In this document: positions 1-5,170 of the stretch, in pieces
Numbering within the stretch: position 1 is the first letter of the stretch
Layout: each line of letters begins with the position of its first letter
Assembly (NCBI GenBank): GCA_003554115.1
Contig: PWFE01000013.1
Span: forward strand, 1 to 12,505
Source: Haloferacaceae archaeon
GTDB lineage: Archaea; Halobacteriota; Halobacteria; Halobacteriales; Haloferacaceae
Direction of reading: 5' to 3'
Length of the DNA: 12,505 nucleotides
The notes under the pieces: generated by a model
The model's input: the letters and a program-made list of their open reading frames with translations, nothing else
Told to the model about the DNA's origin: nothing
Databases searched by the model: none
Position numbers and translations under genes: made by a program

Positions 1-1267
1 CGTGTAACTCCCACAGCGAGGCGGCGTCGTGGTAGCTGTTGGACTGGTAGTTGAGCATGACATCGTCGCCCATCGGAACAGTAATGAAATAGTTCGAGGC
101 TTTCGAGAGCAGCATCGACAAGCGCTCGATATCGTTCTGATCGGCCTGAATGTGGTTTGTATAGCAGGCGTCGATACCCATCGAAATGCCGTGTAGCTTT
201 CCCATGAACACATCTTCGAGGCCTGCACGAATCACTTGTTTACCGTCATACAGGTATTCGGGGCCAATGAAGCCAACAACTGTGTTGACGATGAACGGAT
301 CGTACCGCTTGGCAAGGCCGTAACACCGCGCCTCAAGGGTCACCTGATCGACACCATGGTGAGCGTTCCCGGAGAGCTCCGAGCCTTGGCCGGTCTCGAA
401 GTACATGACGTTTGGGCCCTCAGCGGTACACTGGCTTTGTCCGAGCTCGTAGGCTTCATCAAGCATCGCAACATCGACGCCGAACTCGTCGTTACCAGCT
501 TCGGTTCCTGCGATACTCTGAAAAATCAAGTCTGCCGGCGCACCCTCACGGATAGCATCCATCTGGGTGCTCACATGTGAGAGACAACAGTTCTGGGTTG
601 GAATGTCGTACTCCTCGATGATACCGTGGGTTGCCTCTAATATTTCAGTCGTCGTTTCGACTGTGTCGGTCACGGGGTTGATCCCAATAACCGCGTCACC
701 AACGCCATAGGTGAGTCCTTCACGCGTCGAATCCAGAATGTTTCCGATGTCATCTGCCGGATCGTTCGGTTGTAAGCGAAACGAGAGCCTGCCGGGTTCG
801 CCGATCGTGTTGTTACAACGAGCGGTCACAGTGATCTTCGAGGCTACCAAAACGAGATCCATATCGGACATCAGCTTGGCGACTGCTGCGATCATCTCGC
901 TGGTCAAGCCCGGACGAATGGCACTGATGTCCTCGTCGGTCGTGGTGGTGTCAACGAGGAACTCTCTAAGTTCGCCGACTGTCCAGCCAGCGATTCGTTC
1001 GTAGACTGACTCGTCGACGGCGTCCTGGATCACGCGGGTCACCTCGTCGTCTTCATAGGGAACGACTGGATTCTCTCGGAGCGTTTCGAGTGTAAGGTTG
1101 CTCAGTGCGTCTTTAGCGGCAACACGTTCAGCATCCGACCGAGCATCAACACCTGCGAGCTCATCGCCAGTCTTCCGTTCGTTGGCTTTTGCGAGTACCT
1201 CGGTCACTGAATCGAATGACGTTCTTTTCCCACCGATTGTCGAAGTAATCGCCATATTAATATCCAT
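1..1267 (-). CDS. eutB: Ethanolamine ammonia-lyase large subunit EutB, 3' end cut by the window edge
   Basis: EutB is the catalytic subunit of the adenosylcobalamin-dependent lyase that splits ethanolamine into acetaldehyde and ammonia. The frame is open from ATG 1267 to the edge (422 residues). By alignment from memory with the 453-residue E. coli protein, about 35 C-terminal residues are missing. Runs such as IPTQ, AHHGVDQ, VVGFIGPEYLYDGKQ and DDVMLNYQ are typical of the family. The active-site residues known in E. coli (Arg160, Gln162, Asn193, Glu287, Asp362) all align, as Arg164, Gln166, Asn197, Glu291 and Asp366 when counted from ATG 1267. ATG 1255 is in frame and aligns exactly with the E. 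coli start, so it may be the true one. I see no convincing TATA box at the usual distance. The small subunit eutC would be expected beyond position 1 but is not visible. The upstream neighbour is an integrase gene 110 bp away. Confidence 0.96.
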   Translation of the reverse strand, partial: MDINMAITSTIGGKRTSFDSVTEVLAKANERKTGDELAGVDARSDAERVAAKDALSNLTLETLRENPVVPYEDDEVTRVIQDAVDESVYERIAGWTVGELREFLVDTTTTDEDISAIRPGLTSEMIAAVAKLMSDMDLVLVASKITVTARCNNTIGEPGRLSFRLQPNDPADDIGNILDSTREGLTYGVGDAVIGINPVTDTVETTTEILEATHGIIEEYDIPTQNCCLSHVSTQMDAIREGAPADLIFQSIAGTEAGNDEFGVDVAMLDEAYELGQSQCTAEGPNVMYFETGQGSELSGNAHHGVDQVTLEARCYGLAKRYDPFIVNTVVGFIGPEYLYDGKQVIRAGLEDVFMGKLHGISMGIDACYTNHIQADQNDIERLSMLLSKASNYFITVPMGDDVMLNYQSNSYHDAASLWELH

Positions 1268-1377
1268 ATGTTTAATCTCGTTCCAATACCTTCAACTTTT
1301 GTGAGTAATTACCAAACAAAGGTTTTTGAATAGAAAGTAGAGTTGTTCATCGCTATTGACTAATCAAGATCTCTCGC

Positions 1378-1974
1378 TTAGTTTGTCCGCATCGCATCTC
1401 CAATCCGCCGTTCGGTTGGCTCAGTGAGATATGGCTCGATAGCAGAATAATCACTCCAGCCTCCGATAGCCATCATTGTCCGGACGTCGACTTGGCGTTC
1501 GACGAGGTGGTAAGTTGCCCAGCTGCGGCGGAGATCGTGTGAGGAGACGAACTCCCATCGATCATTCCCAGTTTTATCAGCAATTGCCTGTGTTGCTTCC
1601 TTTACCCAGCGTCGGATCGATGGGGTGGAGGCGTCGACCCATTGATCTGACTCGGAGAGGCTGCGTTCGCGAGTATATTTGTGGATGTCGTCAGCTACAT
1701 TTTCGGTCATCCAGACGTCGCGGGTCTTCGGGCCCCCTCCTTTGGTATTCTTTCCTCGAACCTCGAAGAGCCAGATGTCGCCGTTTTTCGACCACCTGAG
1801 TTCCTCAGTACTCGGATAGGAAACTTCGCTCACACGGAGGCCACATCGCCCCATGAGTTGGATAGCAATCTCTCGTTCCCAACCGGCGGCTCCAGCAGTT
1901 CGTTCAAGATGAGCCAACTCCTCAGGTGACAACCAGCATTTGACAACTGGATCTGAGTCATCGATCCGAACCAT
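1378..1974 (-). CDS. Tyrosine recombinase / phage-type integrase, catalytic domain only
   Basis: A site-specific recombinase of the XerC/D and phage integrase family, which cuts and rejoins DNA through a tyrosine-DNA intermediate. With residues numbered from the upstream ATG at 1980, the catalytic set is visible: Arg49 in GLRVSE, a Lys at 77 or 80 in the beta-hairpin (GKNTKGG), His148 and Arg151 in HDLRR, Trp175 in the His/Trp position (GGWSDY), and nucleophile Tyr184. At about 200 residues it lacks the usual N-terminal SAM-like core-binding domain; only a short stub precedes the catalytic domain. A TATA box (CTTTATGA, 1999-2006) predicts transcription from about 1976. That favours ATG 1974 (198 residues) over ATG 1980. 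No att repeats, tRNA fragment or other phage genes are adjacent, so its DNA target is unknown. It could be a solitary haloarchaeal recombinase or the remainder of an integrated element. Confidence 0.9.
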   Translation of the reverse strand: MVRIDDSDPVVKCWLSPEELAHLERTAGAAGWEREIAIQLMGRCGLRVSEVSYPSTEELRWSKNGDIWLFEVRGKNTKGGGPKTRDVWMTENVADDIHKYTRERSLSESDQWVDASTPSIRRWVKEATQAIADKTGNDRWEFVSSHDLRRSWATYHLVERQVDVRTMMAIGGWSDYSAIEPYLTEPTERRIGDAMRTN

Positions 1975-1980
1975 GAACAT

Positions 1981-2273
1981 CTAGATAGGAGGTTTCGGTC
2001 ATAAAGCAGCGTATCGACCAACTTGGCCAGCCCCGTCAGCAGCTGTGAACATATAGTGGACGCGTATTGTCACTTTATCTGTCTTGAAGCGAGGATTCGG
2101 CACGTCATTCGGGCACCGCCTTCAGAAGGGGCGCGCTGATTCGAACGAGGACCACTCGTAGCCGTATTTCTCCAAGGGTATAGTCAACCCAGCCGACTAG
2201 AACTGTTACATAAAAGAGACAGTCGCCAAAACAATAATTTCAGTCGATTACACACCTATTTTTTGCGTCGGTA
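1981..2273. other. Gene-free spacer between integrase and lipoprotein genes
   Basis: About 325 bp separate the two gene starts (1974/1980 and 2306). I read all frames. The longest open stretches are about 40-45 codons, lack a good start or promoter, and resemble no family I recognise; one minus-strand frame ends in a Phe/Tyr-rich stretch before a stop near 2120. The ends hold the integrase TATA box (1999-2006) and the lipoprotein promoter (2274-2281). The middle may be degraded mobile DNA, but this is inference from the integrase next door and from CTAG tetranucleotides, which are more frequent here than elsewhere in the window. Confidence 0.6.
1999..2006 (-). promoter_or_regulatory. TATA box of the integrase gene
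   Basis: CTTTATGA on the minus strand. Its TTTATG core is centred 26-27 nt upstream of about 1976, next to ATG 1974. This is the spacing seen at the other leaderless genes in this window. Confidence 0.5.
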
Positions 2274-2281
2274 TTATTATA
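2274..2281 (+). promoter_or_regulatory. TATA box of the DUF6517 lipoprotein gene
   Basis: TTATTATA lies in an AT-rich run. The last six bases of the motif region are centred about 26 nt before ATG 2306, so the mRNA is probably leaderless. Confidence 0.55.
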
Positions 2282-2305
2282 GCCAGTCGCCAGTCGGTAG
2301 ATAGT

Positions 2306-3169
2306 ATGTATACGAGACGTCGACTGCTCGCAGTCGGGACCGCGGGAGTAGTGGCGCTGAGCGGTTGTACAGAGTTCGTAACGGGCGACGGCCCGCTCTC
2401 TGAGGCTGCCGAACCAGCCGTGGTCTCGGAGTCAGCACTCGAAGAGACGGGATATCAACTAGCAAGCCAAGAGACCGAAATACTCACCGAGACGGTTGAA
2501 GTTGGTGGTGAGACCCGTGAAATCGAAGCCGAAAACCAGATTGCAGTCTATGAGCGCGACGTTGGACTGACGGACAACGAGCTGGAAGACGATATCGAAA
2601 ACATCGAAGACGAATTCGGCGAAGACCTCGAGGATGAACTAGACGAGGAGTTCGAAGACGGACTCGATGATGCCGAAGACGACGAACTCGAAGAGCTGGA
2701 AGAAGAAATCAACGCAATAGCAGCCAGCGACGCCGGAAACAGTCTCTCGGTCGACCGGCCGGCCAGTACCGCAGGTAAGTTTCAACTCGACAGTGGCGAG
2801 CAGCCGAACGCCGGCAGCCTGTTCGTATTGTTGTCGACACCCGCATTTTCGATTGTCGGCCAGTCGTTCAATCCAGTCGGTGGGATGGACAACGAAGAGC
2901 TCGCCGAGTTTATCGCAAACGAGATTCCCGAACTTACCATCGAAGGGACGCGCGAAGAGACGACCCGGACGGTTCTCGGCGAAGAGACGGCGGTGACGAG
3001 TTTCGAGGCCACAACACAGGGCAGCATTGAAGCGATTGTCGAACTCACTGCCGTCGAGCACGAAGACGACATCGTAATCGCAGTGGCAGCGTATCCCGAA
3101 CTGCTCGAATCAAGCGAGGCCGACAACGCCGAACAGCTGTTCGATGGCATCGAACACCCCACAGCGTAG
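2306..3169 (+). CDS. Tat-exported lipoprotein of the haloarchaeal DUF6517 family
   Basis: 287 residues, function unknown. The N-terminus carries a twin-arginine signal (RRR at 4-6 followed by a hydrophobic stretch) and a lipobox LSGC with Cys21, so the protein should be exported folded and lipid-anchored outside the membrane. The segment after the lipobox (about 33-85) has the DUF6517 pattern: EPAVVSESALEETGY, a VEVGG-type strand, then a basic-acid-rich NQIAVYERDV strand. Residues about 90-136 are extremely rich in Asp and Glu, with a hydrophobic residue every three to four positions, as in a long amphipathic helix. The second half (170-287) looks like mixed beta strands with a conserved FNPVGGM turn. 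It has its own TATA box 2274-2281 and stands alone as a transcription unit. Family assignment is from memory of the N-terminal pattern. Confidence 0.9.
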   Translation: MYTRRRLLAVGTAGVVALSGCTEFVTGDGPLSEAAEPAVVSESALEETGYQLASQETEILTETVEVGGETREIEAENQIAVYERDVGLTDNELEDDIENIEDEFGEDLEDELDEEFEDGLDDAEDDELEELEEEINAIAASDAGNSLSVDRPASTAGKFQLDSGEQPNAGSLFVLLSTPAFSIVGQSFNPVGGMDNEELAEFIANEIPELTIEGTREETTRTVLGEETAVTSFEATTQGSIEAIVELTAVEHEDDIVIAVAAYPELLESSEADNAEQLFDGIEHPTA

Positions 3170-3211
3170 CGGTCTGCACACAGCAACGAGTCATCGTAAA
3201 CGGGTCGACCC

Positions 3212-3220
3212 ATAAATATA
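3212..3220 (+). promoter_or_regulatory. TATA box of the cold-shock gene
   Basis: ATAAATATA. It predicts transcription from about 3242, giving a short leader of roughly 18 nt that contains GGAG. Confidence 0.6.
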
Positions 3221-3246
3221 TGTATCTGAATGCCGTCAGCTTGAAC

Positions 3247-3250
3247 GGAG
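3247..3250 (+). promoter_or_regulatory. Shine-Dalgarno-like GGAG before cspA
   Basis: GGAG is separated from ATG 3260 by 9 nt. It supports ATG 3260 over the in-frame TTG at 3254. It also makes this one of the few genes here with a leadered rather than leaderless start. Confidence 0.45.
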
Positions 3251-3259
3251 ACATTGCGA

Positions 3260-3454
3260 ATGGCACAAGGTACGGTTGCGTTCTTTAACGACACAGGCGG
3301 TTACGGATTCATCGAAACAGACGACGCGGACGACGACGTGTTCTTCCACATGGAAGATGTCGGCGGTCCTGACCTCGAAGAGGGTGAGGAAGTCGAGTTT
3401 GACATCGTCGAAGCAGAGAAAGGCCCCCGAGCCAAGAACCTCCAGCGTCTATAA
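3260..3454 (+). CDS. cspA: CspA-type cold-shock domain protein
   Basis: A 64-residue single cold-shock domain, a five-stranded OB-fold that binds single-stranded RNA and DNA and acts as an RNA chaperone in the cytoplasm. RNP1 is present as GGYGFI (13-18) and RNP2 as VFFHM (27-31). The usual Lys of the KGFGFI motif is replaced by an uncharged residue and the surface is strongly acidic (DDADDD, EEGEEVEF), as expected for a high-salt cytoplasm. Start chosen at ATG 3260 because it gives the standard MAQGTV N-terminus and has GGAG nine bases upstream. It is transcribed alone: own TATA box 3212-3220 and a hairpin with a T-run just after the stop. Confidence 0.95.
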   Translation: MAQGTVAFFNDTGGYGFIETDDADDDVFFHMEDVGGPDLEEGEEVEFDIVEAEKGPRAKNLQRL

Positions 3455-3458
3455 CCAC

Positions 3459-3481
3459 ACAGCCAACAGGCTGTCGATTTT
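3459..3481 (+). terminator. Hairpin plus T-run after cspA
   Basis: Perfect 6-bp stem ACAGCC (3459-3464) and GGCTGT (3469-3474) with loop AACA, followed by CGATTTT. It starts 5 nt after the cspA stop. Intrinsic archaeal termination depends mainly on the T-run, so the role of the stem is inferred. Confidence 0.5.
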
Positions 3482-3496
3482 CCCATCTTTCAGCCG

Positions 3497-3560
3497 GTGA
3501 GCCCCAGCAGTATCTAGCGTTTACAGCTCACACAGTCGACGTCCGGACAGAAACGTCGGC
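3497..3560 (-). ncRNA. Candidate structured small RNA in the gap after cspA
   Basis: The gap holds two hairpins beyond the cspA terminator: GTGAGC/GCTCAC (3497-3502 with 3526-3531) and CGACGT/ACGTCG (3537-3542 with 3553-3558). A strong TATA box on the minus strand (TATATAAG, 3584-3591) predicts a start near 3562, exactly at the base of the second hairpin. A minus-strand transcript would therefore begin with a hairpin and reach the cspA terminator hairpin after about 100 nt. I see no clear C/D or H/ACA box signature and no open frame. One position of the stem extension (U3536-G3559) pairs only in a plus-strand RNA, so the strand is uncertain. The TATA box can also be read on the plus strand. 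This is a hypothesis from structure and promoter spacing only. Confidence 0.25.
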
Positions 3561-3583
3561 GAGGCTACAGTAGGTGGTGGCTA

Positions 3584-3591
3584 CTTATATA
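3584..3591 (-). promoter_or_regulatory. Orphan TATA box facing the gap after cspA
   Basis: TATATAAG on the minus strand, read as CTTATATA on the plus strand. No coding gene starts at the expected distance on either strand, hence orphan. Confidence 0.4.
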
Positions 3592-3642
3592 CCTCATTCC
3601 TATGAGGCCGACCCAACGAGCCGTCGACTACCCACGAGACCG

Positions 3643-4095
3643 TTATCCCAAATACAGCACGCACATCGGGATCGCCTCGTTGGCATGCGAAACCGTAATC
3701 TCCTCGCGGAGTCGTTCGTGGACCGTTTCGCGCCACTCGGCGACACTATCGGAGTGTCGACGCCGATGGATTTCAGGGTCGTCATCCGGCTCGACGGTGT
3801 CGTCCGCAGTGGGGTATTCGGGGACCTCGTCGACAAGCCATTCGGGATCGAGGTGGATCGGCTCGGTGTCGCCGTCGTAGACACCCTCGCCGCCCGCAAC
3901 GTGAATTCGCGCGCGCATCCGACCGACAAACGGAGGAGTGATCCGAAGGACAGCCCCGCGATTGGCACTGCAGTTTGCTTCGAGTGCAGTAATGAGATCG
4001 TCGACAGTGACTGCAATCGAATGGATCACCTGTGGGTCAGTGCTGCCAACTGAGGCTGTGGTCTCGCTGTCGGTCGAAGACTCGGATTTGGGCAT
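3643..4095 (-). CDS. Conserved haloarchaeal protein of unknown function
   Basis: 150 residues from ATG 4095 (MPKSESS). I do not recognise a characterised family; it resembles haloarchaeal conserved hypotheticals. Residues 1-20 are Ser/Thr-rich and probably disordered. A compact core (24-95) includes hydrophobic VDDLITALEAN, then a beta-rich stretch GAVLRITPPFVGRMRARIHV, then HLDPEWLVDEVPEYP. An acidic linker TADDTVEPDDDPE precedes a charged helix RRRHSDSVAEWRETVHERLREEI and a final beta-like tail. There is no signal peptide, membrane segment or metal motif. The frame can be extended upstream to 4326, but that part is the antisense of the zinc-finger gene and has cysteine- and histidine-scattered composition unlike a haloarchaeal protein, so ATG 4095 is preferred. 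It is divergent from the zinc-finger/aEF-1beta operon. Confidence 0.82.
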   Translation of the reverse strand: MPKSESSTDSETTASVGSTDPQVIHSIAVTVDDLITALEANCSANRGAVLRITPPFVGRMRARIHVAGGEGVYDGDTEPIHLDPEWLVDEVPEYPTADDTVEPDDDPEIHRRRHSDSVAEWRETVHERLREEITVSHANEAIPMCVLYLG

Positions 4096-4157
4096 ACCTC
4101 TTGTGGGTACGGCTAGGCAAACAGTGTTACCGTCGGCCGGCGGCTGAAAGACAACGG

Positions 4158-4163
4158 TTAAAA
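4158..4163 (+). promoter_or_regulatory. TATA box of the zinc-finger/aEF-1beta operon
   Basis: TTAAAA, centred 26-27 nt before ATG 4187, so the operon mRNA is probably leaderless. No equally good box serves the divergent gene at 4095. Confidence 0.6.
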
Positions 4164-4186
4164 GCCGCGCTCCGGTCAGTAGAGGT

Positions 4187-4366
4187 ATGAGCGAATCCGC
4201 ACAACACGCCGAGCGGCAGTGTGTTTCCTGTGGCATCAAAGTTGCAGGGATGAACGCTGCATCGTTTAGCTGTCCGGAATGTGGCACAGACATCCACCGC
4301 TGTGCCAAATGCCGCAAACAGAGCAACCTCTATGAGTGCCCAGAGTGCACGTTCCGGGGGCCATAA
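4187..4366 (+). CDS. Small zinc-finger micro-protein, HVO_2753 family
   Basis: A 59-residue protein with four C-x2-C knuckles: Cys12/15, Cys29/32, Cys39/42 and Cys51/54. They form two potential four-cysteine zinc sites; conserved runs include [20 protein letters not shown] and the terminal RGP. The length and pattern match Haloferax volcanii HVO_2753, a zinc-binding micro-protein whose deletion, as I recall, impairs swarming and biofilm formation. Its molecular role is not established; nucleic-acid or protein binding is the usual guess. The stop is only 2 nt before the start of aEF-1beta, so the two are surely cotranscribed, which suggests a link to translation. It has its own TATA box 4158-4163 and almost no leader. 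Confidence 0.93.
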   Translation: MSESAQHAERQCVSCGIKVAGMNAASFSCPECGTDIHRCAKCRKQSNLYECPECTFRGP

Positions 4367-4368
4367 CA

Positions 4369-4635
4369 ATGGGGAAAGTTGCCGCCAAAATGAAGGTCAT
4401 GCCCGCCAGCCCGGAGATCGACCTCGACGAACTCCAAGAGAAACTCGAAGCCTCACTGCCCGAAGGCGCACAGATCAACGGATTCGAGCGCGATAACGTC
4501 GCGTTCGGGCTTGTTGCACTGTTGCCGACAGTACTTGTCGCCGACGGTGCCGGTGGCACCGAAGTCGTCGAAGAGGCCTTCAGCGGCGTCGATGATGTCG
4601 AAAGCGTTGCTGTTGAAAACGTCGGCCGCGTATAA
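4369..4635 (+). CDS. ef1b: Elongation factor 1-beta (aEF-1B), guanine nucleotide exchange factor
   Basis: 88 residues. This factor exchanges GDP for GTP on aEF-1alpha after each round of aminoacyl-tRNA delivery. The archaeal protein corresponds to the C-terminal exchange domain of eukaryotic EF-1beta. Visible landmarks are [12 protein letters not shown] (first strand), [18 protein letters not shown] (helix), [13 protein letters not shown] and [21 protein letters not shown], ending [12 protein letters not shown]. Length is standard. Start at ATG 4369 was preferred over the longer frame from 4336 because it gives the family N-terminus and avoids overlap with the zinc-finger gene. It is the second gene of a tight operon and convergent with the FKBP gene 14 bp away. 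Confidence 0.96.
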   Translation: MGKVAAKMKVMPASPEIDLDELQEKLEASLPEGAQINGFERDNVAFGLVALLPTVLVADGAGGTEVVEEAFSGVDDVESVAVENVGRV

Positions 4636-4642
4636 CCGGACT

Positions 4643-4658
4643 GTCTGGGTTACCAGAC
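4643..4658. terminator. Hairpin between convergent aEF-1beta and FKBP genes
   Basis: GTCTGG (4643-4648), loop GTTA, CCAGAC (4653-4658): a perfect 6-bp stem. It straddles the FKBP stop codon, whose TAA lies partly in the loop. Without a T-run on either side, a termination role is only a guess from position. Confidence 0.3.
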
Positions 4659-5123
4659 GCCGATTACTTCGATCTCGAATACGAGCGTTCGATCCGCCAG
4701 TTCGTGATTGAAGTCGACTTCTACCACATCGTCCCGGACGGCAGTGACATCGCCGTGCATCCCGCCTTCGGCATGGACGTGCATGCCAACCTCGGGTGCT
4801 TTGCCGACCATCCCCTCGAACGTCTCGGCGTTGTACTCTCTGACCCATTCAGGGTTGAACTCGCCGTAGGCTTTCTCCGGTGGGATGGTGACGGTTGATT
4901 CCTCTCCTTTCTCCATTCCGACGACCGCTTCATCAAGGCCGTCGATCACGGTAGCTTCACCGACCGTAAACGACAACGGGCTGTAGTCGTCTTCATCGTT
5001 GTCCTGTGCCTCATCGAGGCCGTGTTCGGCTGCCACTGCATACCGCGAGGTATCGAAGACGGTGCCGTCCTCAAAGCGCCCGACGTATTCGATGGTGATA
5101 CTGTCTCCCGTTTCAATAGCCAT
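4650..5123 (-). CDS. slyD: FKBP-type peptidyl-prolyl cis-trans isomerase, SlyD-like
   Basis: 157 residues. A cytoplasmic prolyl isomerase and chaperone of the archaeal FKBP/SlyD class. The FKBP core is split by an insert-in-flap (IF) chaperone domain: N-terminal core 1-87 with ITIEYVGRFEDGTVFDTS, FTVGEATVIDGLDEAVVGM and PPEKAYGE; IF domain about 88-135; C-terminal core VDFNHELADRTLVFEIEVI (136-154). An acidic loop at 34-48 (EAQDNDEDDY) is longer than in bacterial SlyD. The His-rich metal-binding tail of E. coli SlyD is absent. TATA box CTTTATTGG (5145-5153) is centred 26 nt before ATG 5123, so the mRNA is likely leaderless. Confidence 0.95.
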   Translation of the reverse strand: MAIETGDSITIEYVGRFEDGTVFDTSRYAVAAEHGLDEAQDNDEDDYSPLSFTVGEATVIDGLDEAVVGMEKGEESTVTIPPEKAYGEFNPEWVREYNAETFEGMVGKAPEVGMHVHAEGGMHGDVTAVRDDVVEVDFNHELADRTLVFEIEVIGVW

Positions 5124-5144
5124 ACTGGCGAGTCAGTGTGCCGG

Positions 5145-5153
5145 CCAATAAAG
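5145..5153 (-). promoter_or_regulatory. TATA box of the FKBP gene
   Basis: CTTTATTGG on the minus strand, with its TTTATT core centred 26-27 nt upstream of ATG 5123. Confidence 0.6.
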
Positions 5154-5170
5154 TCAGTCGGTCGACTGTC

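Noticed and set aside
2130..2165. GATTCGAAC resembling a tRNA T-loop, possibly an att remnant for the integrase
   Set aside because: The flanking bases do not form the 5-bp T-stem on either strand and there is no match to the tRNA-Ser gene in this window.
2639..3294. Two minus-strand frames (140 and 170 residues) across the lipoprotein gene
   Set aside because: The plus-strand gene has a Tat signal, lipobox and promoter. The antisense frames are Cys- and Ser-rich shadows without promoter or known motif.
3574..4053. Plus-strand frame of 159 residues after the orphan TATA box
   Set aside because: It is fully antisense to the conserved minus-strand gene and starts at a non-ATG codon inside the TATA region, with shadow-like composition.
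3643..4326. Longer minus-strand frame giving 227 residues for the conserved haloarchaeal gene
   Set aside because: The extra N-terminal 77 residues are the antisense of the zinc-finger gene and are rich in Cys, His and Arg, unlike the acidic rest of the protein. ATG 4095 has a natural Ser/Thr-rich N-terminus.
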